Counted from the first letter of the stretch, positions 18,415 through 27,733 are shown. The stretch: 64,000 nt of DNA from VAZQ01 sp963771845 (GCA_963771845.1 CAVYVC010000015.1:22534-86533); one strand, 5' to 3'. A program made the numbers and translations. The notes: a model not told the origin generated them from the letters alone.

Positions 18415-18418
18415 CTAG

Positions 18419-19678
18419 GTCTAGGTCGGGGAAGGTCTTGGCCTCGGTTGATTTGGGCCGGCCCGGCCAAGGAAACGGTGGGGCCGCGCCGGCTCGAACG
18501 GCCTCGATCAGGTGCAGCCCGCTATGGTCGAGGTCCTCCTAGGCACTTGCAAAGCTAACGTAACCTTCTGCCGTCGCAGCCGAAAACAGCATCGCAGAGC
18601 CCGCGCCGAGAGGCGAGCGCGGGCTCGTCCTGCTCCCATCTCGCTGGCCGCACACCCATAACCCCCATTGGGCTATTGGCCTGCGCGGCGCGCGATAGGC
18701 CCCTGCCATCTCAGCATTATTCAGTGGCCAGCCGTAGCGACCCGACTGGCGGTCTTGCAAAACGGCCGGATGGGGGCGACGACGCGATCTCACCCGGGTG
18801 CTAGTTGCTTGAAAGCCGCGCGTGCCGCGCGGGATGAGGCATAGATGTTCAGCTCAATAACACGGCAAGCGTGCTAGCAACATGTTTGGTGCCCTTGAGC
18901 CGATTATTACCAGCGCAGTTGAGCAGGACCTTCCTGCTACGGTCCCGAGCTTCCAAGACAAGGCGCCTCATATCGTTATCGCGCAATCTAACCGAATCGT
19001 GCTATTCGCAGTTTCGGTCATCGCGCGATTCGTCCTTGCGCGATTGTCAAGTCGTCCCGACCGCTGTTACCAACGCGGCGGTCGGGGCGCATTACGCGAT
19101 ATTACGTGTCTGACTCACGCACCTTTATCCTTTACCGCCTTTACACCGATTCGGATTTGTCCAGCTCCCATCGCGGCCGCCAAAGCAATGCCCGTTATTG
19201 CATGCGGAGTTTGCTCGGCGCGAACTGAGTCAGTACTGATTGGCCGCGGTTGCGTAAGGACAGCAGTCCTGGATGTTCGCACGGCGCGCAAAACGGCCCT
19301 TTCGATATCATCCCAGCTCAGACAGCTCACTCCACCATGTCGTTACCGTCCGCTCTCGGTCGCCTAATTTAATTTAGCAACCTCGGCCGTCAAGCCGGAA
19401 AAGGCGCCAGAGAGAATCCGTTATGGGCTCGACGTAAAGGTGGCAAGCTCGGGTATTGATGGCGTTTACTGTTAATTAGCCTTTTGAATTCAAAGTCTCC
19501 ATTGTTCATTGTTCTGTAGCGTCCGGAGTTGTTCGGAAGCCCCAGCCGGCCGCGAACGGCTGGGGCTTCTCTTCCTGTGTATCGTCGTCCGACGGCTGGG
19601 ATAAGTCGACCTCTTGCAGGCCTAGAAAGCTGGTGCAAAGCATGGTTCGCAGCCTGACACACAGGAGTTTCAGCTGCG
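18419..19678. other. Long non-coding stretch with two strong hairpins
   Basis: No supported gene over about 1.26 kb. It contains a 10-bp perfect stem GAGCCCGCGC/GCGCGGGCTC at 18597-18626 and the terminator-like stem at 19538-19567. Residual minus-strand coding texture near 18430-18540 (GLDHSGLHLIEAVRAG) cannot be assigned. Confidence 0.4.
19538..19575 (+). terminator. Rho-independent terminator-like hairpin
   Basis: Stem AGCCCCAGCCG (19538-19548) pairs with CGGCTGGGGCT (19557-19567), followed on the plus strand by TCTCTTCC. The T-tract is short and broken, so this is a candidate only. No upstream plus-strand gene was recognised to which it belongs. Confidence 0.5.
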
Positions 19679-20116
19679 GTGCGACTGAGCCCGCAGATGC
19701 CGCAAAAACTTTTATTTGAATTGGATGGCGTACGCGTCACATCTGCAATCGTAAAGGTTGGGGCGACCTCCTATCAAGTGGCTAACATAGGAGGCGTACG
19801 CGTCGCGCAATTCAGACGATGTAATCGCGGCTCCGTTCTGACCTTCCTTTTAGGAGCAGGATTGCTCGCTACTTCAGCCATTCGCGATGGAACGCTACCT
19901 CAAACAGAATTTTCTTTTACCGAACTTGGTACTGCTACTATCATCCTGGCATTTGCCTTACAGTTCATCTGGCCTAGAAGGACGTTCGGGCTAATGTTGA
20001 AGATATCCAGCAGCGAAGTCAGAGTTCTCACATCGCTTAAGGCCAAATTTGTTTCCGACGTGAAGCAAGCGATTGAAGGGGCCTTTATCATTCGCGCCCA
20101 GTTATCTTCGCAGTAG
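19679..20116 (+). CDS. DUF6232-type membrane protein
   Basis: A 145-residue protein with the DUF6232 layout: an N-terminal beta part (FELDGVRVTSAIVKVGATSY, then VANIGGVRVAQFRR), two closely spaced hydrophobic segments (GSVLTFLLGAGLLATSAI and ATIILAFALQFIW) and a C-terminal ISSSEVRVLTSLKAKFVSDV helix-strand pair. The family is of unknown function and membrane-bound. A GTG at 19679 is preceded by AGGAG 11 nt upstream; the ATG at 19697 is the alternative start. Stand-alone gene. Confidence 0.65.
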   Translation: MRLSPQMPQKLLFELDGVRVTSAIVKVGATSYQVANIGGVRVAQFRRCNRGSVLTFLLGAGLLATSAIRDGTLPQTEFSFTELGTATIILAFALQFIWPRRTFGLMLKISSSEVRVLTSLKAKFVSDVKQAIEGAFIIRAQLSSQ

Positions 20117-20353
20117 ATCCAGTGCACGCACAATGACGGGTGTTGGCGGTTGCTTTGAACTGGATCTTCATCGTCTCTTGTATAATAGCTGCAACAGCCA
20201 TAAACTTGCAGACTTGGTGATTAGCGCAATTGCTCCGAATGTTCGAATGTTTTGAGCATCACGCAATCACATTGACCGGCCTCATGTGGAACCGCCCGAC
20301 CTCCATTGGTATAGTGTATTCCCAACCAACCTGCCGACGCTGTCTGGCGCGTA

Positions 20354-20584
20354 TCAATGTGGTGATCGGCAATAGCGCGCGGATAGCCGAAGCTGCTGCA
20401 TGACCTCAGCAAATCGATCAAAGTCGGTTAGACGTGACTCAGCTACAAAATTGGAAACAGAGCCACAGCTCTCGCACACAAGCTCTGTGTTGGTTCGAAA
20501 CCAACTGAACGGTTTTCTATGTTGCTGTCCACACCAGACGCAGATCACCTCAATCGGGGCGTCATCATGTAGAGGCTTATGCAT
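20354..20584 (-). CDS. Small zinc-ribbon protein, 76 residues
   Basis: Two CxxC knuckles, C15-V-W-C18 and C37-E-S-C40, separated by 18 residues form a zinc ribbon. The N-terminus is MHKPLHDDAPIEVICVWCGQ; the C-terminal part is a charged helix (ESRLTDFDRFAEVMQQLRL). The spacing and the GSVSNFVAES strand resemble small rhizobial zinc-ribbon proteins with unknown partners. No membrane segment. Confidence 0.55.
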   Translation of the reverse strand: MHKPLHDDAPIEVICVWCGQQHRKPFSWFRTNTELVCESCGSVSNFVAESRLTDFDRFAEVMQQLRLSARYCRSPH

Positions 20585-20810
20585 CGCAGATCCAGAAGGC
20601 TAGTGATTCGTGAGACGAAGTTTAGCGCAGGACTGCGGTCCATAGCCGGTGAATATCTATTGTCCCCAAGTTTATGCCAGACAAAGCTTGCGCTAACTCC
20701 GCGTTCGCTTGCTCGGCTGGCTGTCGCCCCTTCCCGGGACCAAGTTGGGTTCGGTTAAAAAACCAGTAACAATATGAGGTTACCGTCGAATGGGTCCAGG
20801 CGGTGTACAG

Positions 20811-21116
20811 ATGCTGATTCGGTTTATCAGAACTGCGCTAACGTTGCTCCTTGCAACGACCGGCCTTTCCCAGATAGTTGCCTCGCAAGAGGCTTGGGAC
20901 GCTGCGATCGGGCAGCATTCTGAGGATGGAAGCATTAACATCGATGCGGCCAGCACGCAGGGGTCACCCAATGCTGCCAAACCAATCCCGAACCTAAGTT
21001 CGAGCAACCAGGCACTAACTTTCCAGCGTAATGCTCGTTTCTATTCCTGGCGGGGTAGGTGCTATACGCAGGATCGTGATGAGAATTGGTACGAGCTTGA
21101 TGGTCGTTTGTGCTGA
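20811..21116 (+). CDS. Small secreted protein of unknown function
   Basis: From the ATG giving MLIRFIRTALTLLLATTGLS there is a clear signal peptide, followed by about 70 mature residues rich in Ser/Asn/Ala and ending in WRGRCYTQDRDENWYELDGRLC, with two Cys that could pair. A second ATG 21 nt upstream adds MGPGGVQ. No known family. It is preceded by about 200 bp of non-coding DNA. Confidence 0.5.
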   Translation: MLIRFIRTALTLLLATTGLSQIVASQEAWDAAIGQHSEDGSINIDAASTQGSPNAAKPIPNLSSSNQALTFQRNARFYSWRGRCYTQDRDENWYELDGRLC

Positions 21117-21430
21117 TGGCCTGTTGTCTCCGGTGTTGACCGGCACGTGGTTGCGATGCTGCTCAGATTTTATCCAACCGATTTTGGCGCGCAGCCGAGC
21201 AGGGTCAAATCGTCTGGTGACTGGCTGGTTCGAGGATCTGGCAAGATCCCAATGCGACCGGCGACCTATGTTTTTGGCGGTGGTGACTTTATGTCCCGAT
21301 CATGGGTCCTCGAAGTATAAGTAGGCTGGGTCGGCATCAGAATTAGTTGCACCCCTTCGCCGCCCTGATTAAAGACTTCAAAAAATAGAGGCAACATAAT
21401 GGGCACCGATGGTGCAATGTACCAGAGGGA

Positions 21431-21685
21431 CTACTCCTCAAAAGTAGGGCTGGAATCACTCAGTTGATCATTGGATATAAGTTTCTGGTTCGCTGGATCA
21501 ATTGTATCAAATGATGGCCGAAGTCCCCAAATATCAAACTCCCTTGCGGAGTACGACCTGTCGGCGAAGGGCGCAATCATTGTGATCGCTACCCCAAAGA
21601 TCATCCCAGTTATGATAAGACCAAGTTCAAGAATTCGGGAGATTACAACTTTACGCACGGAAGTCGCGCTCCTATGGTCCGACAC
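21431..21685 (-). CDS. Possible small membrane protein, 84 residues
   Basis: One hydrophobic segment (LELGLIITGMIFGVAITMIA) after a positively charged start, then a polar C-terminus. The reading begins at GTG without a good ribosome-binding site. No family recognised; composition is gene-like. Confidence 0.35.
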   Translation of the reverse strand: MSDHRSATSVRKVVISRILELGLIITGMIFGVAITMIAPFADRSYSAREFDIWGLRPSFDTIDPANQKLISNDQLSDSSPTFEE

Positions 21686-21790
21686 ACCATAGGCTTAAAC
21701 TATTTCTGATCGGTGAATGCTTTATGGGACTGGACGCTTCCCCAAGGTCACCGGGGCAGGCCGCCTGACCGCATTTATTGTCCTTGTACG

Positions 21791-21916
21791 TTATTTTATT
21801 GCAAGCCGGAGGGCCACGACCGCAATCGCGGCCGCTAGGCCGCCGGCTATGAGCGCATACTCAACCGCAGCGGCGGCCCTGTTATCAGACATGAAACGCT
21901 CGATATGCTTGATCAT
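21791..21916 (-). CDS. Flp/Fap-type pilin, orphan
   Basis: A 41-residue protein MIKHIERFMSDNRAAAAVEY followed by ALIAGGLAAAIAVVAL. This is the short class IVb (Flp) prepilin pattern: a basic leader, then the A-x-VEYALIA hydrophobic helix with the conserved Glu and Tyr. An AGGAACAGG site precedes the ATG. No cpa/tad assembly genes are adjacent, so it would depend on a Tad system elsewhere. Slightly shorter than most Flp pilins, with only KLAIK-like basic residues (RLAIK) at the end. Confidence 0.75.
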   Translation of the reverse strand: MIKHIERFMSDNRAAAAVEYALIAGGLAAAIAVVALRLAIK

Positions 21917-22078
21917 AGATCCTGTTCCTGCAGATTTCCCGATCCTTTCTGCCTTGGAACCAAGGTAAGAGGGAACGCTTGCCGATAGCTGAATCCAGCT
22001 GATCGATAGCGTCCAGCTTGTCATCGTCCTTAACAAGCCATTGCTGAGGCGGCAGGCGGCTGGCCTAAACCAAAATGG

Positions 22079-22171
22079 GAGTTCCCCCGGCTCTGCCGGG
22101 GAGGCAGCAAAAGTTTGACATATCCGGGGCTCGACTCCCTCGGTCCATCGACGTGACTCCAAACCGTGAGC
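22079..22171. repeat. Hairpin-ended repeat, copy 2, interrupted by IS66
   Basis: Matches the left part of the repeat at 12681: CCCCCGGCTCTGCCGGGGAGG, then GCAGCAAAAGTTTGACATAT and CCATCGACGTGACTCC. The match runs up to the GTGAGC that abuts the IS66 end at 22172, so the IS66 element inserted within it. Confidence 0.65.
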
Positions 22172-23466
22172 GTAAGCGGTCCTCCAGCACCCTTGCTAAG
22201 ATGGCTTGATTTTCTCGCGTAGCGCTTCCTGCGATTCGGCGGCTTCACGCCGCTTGTTGAATGGCAGCCTCGGATTTCCAGTTCCAGGGCATGAGATCGT
22301 CGATGCGCGAAGCCGGCCACAGGTTGACGAGCCTTGTGAGCACGTCGGTGAAGTATGTTTGCGGATCGACGCCATTGAGCTTGCAGGTTTCGACCAGTGA
22401 GGCAATGCACGCCCAATTCTGCGCTCCCTCATCATGACCTGCAAAGAGCGCATTTTTACGATTCAGTACGATCGGCCGGATGCTTCTTTCGACAAGGTTG
22501 GTGTCAAGTTCGATGCGGCCGTCATCGAGGAAACGCGTGAGCCCGTCCCAGTGGTTGAAAGCATACCGGATGGCATCTGCGGTGAGGGACTTGCCGGAGA
22601 GGCGCGTGAGCTGGTGCTCGAACCAGGTTTTGAGATCGAGCACTAGCGGCTTGCTTCTCTCTTGGCGAGCGGCGCGGCGCGCGGCAGCGGTTTGCCCGCG
22701 GATCGTCTTCTCGATCAGGTAAAGCTTGGCAATGCGCTCGAGCGCTTCGCTGGCGACCGGCGCCTGGCCATCCTTGGCAATGTCGAAGAACTGGCGGCGC
22801 AGATGCGCCCAACAGAAGGCGAGCGTGATCGCCTCGCCGCCTGTCCTACCGGCGATCGCCTTGTATGCCGCATATCCGTCGCACTGCACGACGCCGCGAT
22901 AGCCATCGAGCAGCTTCAGCGCATGAACGGCGCCCCGGCCTGGTGCGTAGGTATAAGCGACGGCGGGCGGATCATTCCCGCTCCATGGCCGGTCATCGCG
23001 GGCAATGGCCCAGAAGTATCCCTTCTTGGTCTGCCCGCGCCCGGGATCGAGCACCGGTGCCGTGGTCTCGTCCATCGCAATCTTGGCGGAGCCGAGGATC
23101 AGTTCGCGCATTCGCAAGTAAACCGGTGTGAGCTCGGCAGCTGCATAGCCCACCCAGAACGCCAGGATCGCACGTTTGATATCGAGGCCTTGCGTGCGCA
23201 GCATCTGCGATTGCCGATAGAGCGGCAAATGCCAAGCGTATTTGGAAACGAGCACGTGGGCGACCATCGACTCGGTCGGCAGCCCGCCTTTGATCAGCCG
23301 TTCCGGCGCCGGCGCCTGAACCACCGCCTGCTCACAGGCGCGGCAAGCGTATTTGGGACGGTGCGTCACGAGCACTCGGAATTGCGCCGGGATCACATCG
23401 AGACGCTCGGAAGTCTCCTCGCCGATCCGATGCATGGGCGAGCGGCAACAGGGGCAATTGGTATCT
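22172..23466 (-). mobile_element. IS66-family element, 5' truncated
   Basis: The end at 22172 begins GTAAGCGGTCCTCC, the typical IS66 terminal sequence. Only tnpC is present; tnpA and tnpB and the far terminal repeat were not found, and the N-terminus of tnpC is lost near 23470. Confidence 0.75.
22245..23435 (-). pseudogene. IS66 transposase TnpC, N-terminally truncated
   Basis: Encodes the TnpC body: a zinc-finger segment PKYACRACEQAVVQAPAP, KYAWHLPLYRQSQMLRTQGL, first Asp in IAMDETTAPVLDPG, second in VVQCDGYAAYKAI, FCWAHLRRQFFDIAKDG and Glu in DTNLVERSIRPIVLNRKNAL, ending in the DUF-type C-terminus WNWKSEAAIQ. Upstream in frame, DTNCPCCRSP is still recognisable but is preceded by a TAG stop (about 23472) and unrelated sequence, so the N-terminal coiled-coil part is missing. 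Confidence 0.8.
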
Positions 23467-23652
23467 TCCTACTGTCGGAAGCGCTCGAGCCACCCGTACC
23501 ACCGAACGAAGGGTGCGAAAAGTTGCTGCTGCTGGGAGCGGGCTTTGGGCACCACCAAACGAGTCTGGTCGGCTCGTCCACTCATCCGACCGTAGCCACA
23601 GTGCCGAATGCTGCAGCAAATGATGCGTGCAAAGATACGAACTGTCGCCCAG

Positions 23653-23925
23653 CTATCTACCAACCGTATCACGACCGCCGTTTCTTGGAGAGCTCGCGAA
23701 CGGGCGGAAGTAACTTTGCGGAAAAAGAACTGAAAGTACCGACCGTTGGCTTGCGTCGGTCACCTTGATTGACCAGCCACGCCAATCGACATCGTCTAAT
23801 GTAACCATTCTATAAATCATCAACATCGCATGCATATGCGCAGCCGCAAGATCGCAGAAGTCGCGGCCTTTATTATCAAATATGGTGTCGTCCTTCGACG
23901 CCAAGTGGAAGTAAAAGCAATTCAT
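23653..23925 (-). CDS. DUF6894-family small protein
   Basis: A 90-residue protein from ATG (MNCFYFHLASKDDTIFDNKG), with AGGGGTGAG as ribosome-binding site. The order FYFH…D…D.KG.D..DL..A…A…W.I.VTD…VL.VLF matches the DUF6894 pattern: a first strand FYFHL, the DxxGxxxxDLxxAxxxA helix and the VTDASQRSVLSVLF strand pair. Function unknown, soluble. The last ~20 residues after QSYFRPF extend beyond the usual end. Confidence 0.7.
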   Translation of the reverse strand: MNCFYFHLASKDDTIFDNKGRDFCDLAAAHMHAMLMIYRMVTLDDVDWRGWSIKVTDASQRSVLSVLFPQSYFRPFASSPRNGGRDTVGR

Positions 23926-24587
23926 TTGCACTCACCCCTTATGCCGGTGCAGCTGACGGATATTTCAGGAGGGACTGTGATCTATCCTGTAGCCACGAGC
24001 TTGTCCGGGGAGATATACGCGTCACATGCAAAGTTGGGGTTGCTCGGTCCGAGTGAATTTGAAATGGGTTTAGCGTAAATTTTAGCCGCGTTGGCGGGAA
24101 TACTAGGGTGTACCGGATGAGGTATGATAGTGTTCGGTGAAATGATGATGTAGTTTGGAGAATCGTGACACGCGATCGGAGCCCGGATGATCGAGGTGCA
24201 CCTGCGCATGAGCGATCAGTGGCCTGACCTCTGCGGTGCGGGTTGGCTGGAGTGCGCCTCTATGCCCAGCAAGAATGGGCTTTCGCCGATCGGGAGCAGC
24301 GCAACGGATATAGCGTGGTATTGTTCGGGCCTCATGGTCCAAAGTATCGTCATCCGCCCACGGCTCTGCTCGCGCGGATGCGCAGCATGCCGGGCGTTTC
24401 CAGCGTGCAGATCACCTTTCACGAGGAAAAGGATCCGCAAGGACACGCCATGCCGCCCGGCGGTTTCCGGCTTGCCATCGTGAATGCCTGGAGCCTCGCC
24501 GCCAGGATTTGCCGCACGCGACATGCTGAGCGCGTGTTTGCTTGGCCGCGCTGCGTAATTGGTGCGCATCAAGTTGAAGGAGTCATC

Positions 24588-25063
24588 ATGAAAATTGTAG
24601 GATTCGAAGCTGATGGAGGTTGGCATCTCGGCGTGTTGGAGGGCGATGAGCTCGTCGATCTTCAGTCCGTCGACAAGACCATCCCCGGGGATCTCGGGGA
24701 GGTGTTGCGACGACACAGTGGCGATCTCTCTTCCTTGCGCGAAGCAGCGAAGCGAGCGCCGAGCACGGCGCGGCGCCTCCTCAAGGGTCTCAAGTTCGGC
24801 TTGCCCGTGGCCAGGCCCGGCAAGATCATCTGCCTGGGGCTGAACTATCTCGAACATGTCAAGGAAGGCTCCCAGCGCGACAACATTCCGAAATTCCCCA
24901 CCATCTTCATGCGCGCCGCCACCTCGCTCGTGCCGCATGGGCAGCTGATCATTCGGCCCAAGGTGTCCGAGACGCTCGACTACGAGGCCGAGCTGATTTT
25001 TATCGTTGGCAAGCGCGCCAAGCATCTGAGCGCCGAGAACGCCTATTCCTGCATCGCCGGATA
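24588..25063 (+). pseudogene. Fumarylacetoacetate-hydrolase family protein, 3' truncated
   Basis: Good start (GAAGGAG then ATG) and about 158 residues of a FAH-family protein: N-terminal cap MKIVGFEADGGWHLGVLEGD, then GKIICLGLNYLEHVKEG, MRAATSLVPHGQLIIRP and SETLDYEAELIFIVGK with the metal-binding acidic residues. The family hydrolyses C-C bonds in 2-oxo acids. The match ends at CIAGYS; about half of the protein, including further metal ligands, is replaced by an FMN-reductase fragment. Confidence 0.8.
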
Positions 25064-25190
25064 CTCGTTCTCACCATCTGCGGCTCGCTGCGCAAAGGCT
25101 CATACAACGCCATGGTGCAGCGGGCGCTCGTGGGGCTCGCCCCCGAAGGCATGCCGTTGAAAGCCGCCCCCTCGTATGCGGAGACAGGCC
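25064..25190 (+). pseudogene. NADPH-dependent FMN reductase fragment
   Basis: Directly after the FAH break the sequence reads LVLTICGSLRKGSYNAMVQR and LAPEGMPLKAAPSYAE, the N-terminal strand and flavin-binding loop (GSLRKGS) of the NADPH:FMN reductase family. It lacks a start codon and everything after the first ~40 residues. Confidence 0.7.
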
Positions 25191-25741
25191 TTTGGGTGAT
25201 CCGGGCCATTCAGGCGGTCGACCCGCCCCGTGCACTCGGTCCAAACGCAGGGGTGCGAACTTGCAGCGTGCCTGGGTGCCGGAAGGTAGATCCCCATCGG
25301 GCCGGGCAACCGCCACCTCCCCTGGTATCAGGGAAAAATACAGGGAAGTCCCTTGTGGTAATATATTACCACTACCCAAGCTCAAGTGCAACCATTGATT
25401 TTGCCGCGCAAGCGCCTACTTGTCAGAAGAGTTCCTCCGCCCGGAAACCGGGCGCGAGATTAGGATTGCCCCGCGACGGCCTTTGTCGCGTCGGATGGGA
25501 ACGCCAGCGCTGAGCTCGCCGCGGCGCTCTTTGGATTAGCAGTCAAACCGAACACTGGAAGGGCCGCACCTGCGGTCGGCTTACGGCGCCTGAGCATTGC
25601 CAAGCGGTAATGCGCAGCCGCCCCCGCCACCGAGGCTCGTGCGCCTCCCGGTCCGTCGAGCAAACGCTCGGCGGACGCCCGCAGCCGGCAGCTTGCCGCT
25701 GTGCGCGTGTTCAGATCGAAACAAACACAAGGACTGCAAGC
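25191..25741. other. No confident gene
   Basis: A minus-strand frame around 25470-25640 (GGARASVAGAAAHYRLAMLR, then LTANPKSAAASSALA) has coding texture but no start I trust. The rest holds the promoter region for the DUF5681/terminase pair. Confidence 0.35.
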
Positions 25742-26131
25742 ATGTCTGAAGACTGCAAGGCCGAAACTGTCGGCTACAAAAGACCGCCCCGCGCGCATCA
25801 GTTTCGCCCGGGGGAAAGTGGCAACCCGAGCGGGCGACCCAAGGGGATGCGCAATTTCAAGTCTGAGCTGCGCGAGGAACTCAGCGAACTCATCACCGTC
25901 CGCGATGGTGAGCGGGAGATCCAGGTGTCCAAACAGCGCGCGTTGATTAAGAGTTTGGTGGCGACAGCCATCGACGGCAATCAGCGCGCAGCGGCATCGG
26001 TGCTGGCGCTGTGCGTGCGCCTGCTCGCAGATGCAGACGACGATGAGCCGATCGAGGCCGAGGATGCGGAGATCGTCGAAGCCTTCGCCAAGCGCAAGAA
26101 GCGCGCAGCAGCCGGTGGAGCAAAAGCATGA
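25742..26131 (+). CDS. DUF5681 protein, terminase-linked
   Basis: A 129-residue protein starting MSEDCKAETVGYKRPPRAHQ. The next part is the DUF5681 signature FRPGESGNPSGRPKGMRNFK, followed by a helical region (ELREELSELITV, KQRALIKSLVATAIDGNQRA) and a Lys-rich tail. Proteins of this family sit beside phage terminase large subunits and probably act as the DNA-recognition (small-subunit-like) partner; that role is inference. Its stop overlaps the terminase start (ATGA), indicating translational coupling. Confidence 0.75.
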   Translation: MSEDCKAETVGYKRPPRAHQFRPGESGNPSGRPKGMRNFKSELREELSELITVRDGEREIQVSKQRALIKSLVATAIDGNQRAAASVLALCVRLLADADDDEPIEAEDAEIVEAFAKRKKRAAAGGAKA

Positions 26132-27633
26132 GGCAAGATGTCAAACAGGTGCTGCGCACCGATCTTCTCTCGTTTGCGCGCAAGGCATTCGGGGAGGTGA
26201 ACACCAATAAGCACATGCCCGAGTATCCTTATCTCGAGGTTCTGGCCTCACGGCTGGCAAACGTGGTGGGGGGCAAGACCAAGCGCCTCATCGTCAATCT
26301 ACCCCCGCGGCATTACAAGAGCTGGATCGGGTCGATCTGCTTGGCGGCCTGGATCCTTGGCCGCGATCCCTCCGCAAAGATCCTGATCGTGAGCTACGGT
26401 CAGGAGCTCGCCGACCAGATCGCCCATGCCATCCGGGAGATTCTGCGCAGCAAATGGTATCAGGAGCTGTTCAAGGGGACGAAGCTCAGCAAGAGCCGCT
26501 CAAAGCTTGGGGACTTTGTTACTACCGCAGGTGGAAGGGTGCGCTCGGTGTCGATTGAGGGCGGCGTCACCGGCCACGGCGCGGATTACATAATCCTCGA
26601 TGACCCGACCGAGCTCAAAGACTGCGACAACGTCAAGCGTCTCGAGCGGGTGGTGGAACTGTTCGACGGAGAGGTTCTCACGCGTCTCAACAATCCCAAG
26701 CGCGGATGCGTGGTGATCATCGCGCACCGGGTCAATGAGGACGACCTGTCGGGGCATCTGCTGCAGCAAGGGGGGTGGAAGCACTTGAAGCTGCCGCTGG
26801 TTGCTATGCGGCGGCGCAAGCACAAGCTCCCGGACGGCGGGATCTGGGTTCGGGAAAAGGGCGAGTTGCTGCAGCCCGATGCATTCACGCGGGCGGCGAT
26901 CGAGCGTCTGCAGCTCGCGCGGCGTCCGGGGTTCGAGACGCTGTATCAGCAGAATCCGGGTGGCACCAAGCTGCGCATCAAGCCGGAGTATTTTGGAACT
27001 TTCTCGCCCATGCTGGTTCCGCTATCCGAGTTGGGGGTCGTGCTGAGCGTCGATCCCGGCCAAAAAGGCGGGCCTGACAACAGCTTCTCCGTAATCCAGG
27101 CGTGGTTGCCGGCAGGCGGCAAGCACCTGCTGCTGGACCAGTGGCGGGAGCAGGCGCGGTTTCCGGATGTGCGGGATGCGCTTCGTAGAATGATGAAGAG
27201 GCACCGGGCGAGCGTGGTGCTGATTGAGGACACTAATCAGGGCCCCTCGCTATTGGCGCAGATTCGGTCCGTTCCGGGCATGCAGGTCTGGCCGATCATC
27301 CCGGTCGGCGGCAAGGTGGATCGTGCCCGCGCGCACCAGGCCGTCATCCGCAGGGGAGCGATTCAACTCCCTTCGGATGCGATCTGGCGCGAGGCCTTCG
27401 TTGCGGAATGGAAACTCTTCCCGTGCGCGGGGTACGACGATCAGGTCGATGCCACGGTCCAATATTTGGAGTGGATCTCACGCAACCCTGCGCCGCCGAA
27501 GCGGGAGCGAGGGGGGATTGCCGCGATGAGCAATTTCCCCCTGCAGCAGATCCACCCGATCGGGTATGTGCCGGACGGGCAAACCAGGGGGGGCGTGTTG
27601 AGGCTCAATCGACCGCTCCGGTGGTGGTGGTAA
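26128..27633 (+). CDS. Phage terminase large subunit-like protein
   Basis: A 501-residue motor-nuclease. The ATPase part has a Walker-A-like LPPRHYKS (residues 58-65), an adenine-motif region with LIVSYGQELADQIA and the Walker B YIILDDPTE (about 154-162), then a coupling motif around VVIIAHRVNEDDLSG. The nuclease part (RNase-H fold) has Asp in LSVDPGQKGGPDNSF, acidic IEDTNQGPSL and DDQVDATVQYLEW near the end. In phages the protein packages DNA into the capsid. Here only the DUF5681 partner is adjacent; no portal, protease or capsid genes follow, so it is an orphan module rather than a prophage. Full length and uninterrupted, with a strong terminator 70 nt downstream. Confidence 0.85.
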   Translation: MRQDVKQVLRTDLLSFARKAFGEVNTNKHMPEYPYLEVLASRLANVVGGKTKRLIVNLPPRHYKSWIGSICLAAWILGRDPSAKILIVSYGQELADQIAHAIREILRSKWYQELFKGTKLSKSRSKLGDFVTTAGGRVRSVSIEGGVTGHGADYIILDDPTELKDCDNVKRLERVVELFDGEVLTRLNNPKRGCVVIIAHRVNEDDLSGHLLQQGGWKHLKLPLVAMRRRKHKLPDGGIWVREKGELLQPDAFTRAAIERLQLARRPGFETLYQQNPGGTKLRIKPEYFGTFSPMLVPLSELGVVLSVDPGQKGGPDNSFSVIQAWLPAGGKHLLLDQWREQARFPDVRDALRRMMKRHRASVVLIEDTNQGPSLLAQIRSVPGMQVWPIIPVGGKVDRARAHQAVIRRGAIQLPSDAIWREAFVAEWKLFPCAGYDDQVDATVQYLEWISRNPAPPKRERGGIAAMSNFPLQQIHPIGYVPDGQTRGGVLRLNRPLRWWW

Positions 27634-27702
27634 GCGAGCCCTTTCCGAAGGGAATATGGAAAGGATCTGACGGGCTTCCTGCTCAGCCGTGATCAGGGAA
27701 AA

Positions 27703-27733
27703 GCCCTGGCCAATTCGGCCAGGGCTCTTTTTC
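27703..27733 (+). terminator. Rho-independent terminator of the terminase operon
   Basis: Perfect 9-bp stem GCCCTGGCC (27703-27711) and GGCCAGGGC (27717-27725), loop AATTC, followed by TCTTTTTC. Correct orientation and distance for the DUF5681/terminase pair. Confidence 0.85.

Larger units (their letters stand above)
14517..18418. repeat. Four CTAG tetramers delimiting three abutting insertion sequences
   Basis: CTAG occurs at 14517-14520, 16006-16009, 16845-16848 and 18415-18418. Each of the three elements between them has its terminal repeats directly against a CTAG, so neighbouring elements share a single CTAG as target duplication. A further CTAG lies a few bases beyond the last one (CTAGGTCTAGG). 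Confidence 0.9.

Noticed and set aside
22662..23768. Plus-strand frame of 368 codons over the IS66 region
   Set aside because: Antisense to TnpC, which has all family motifs.
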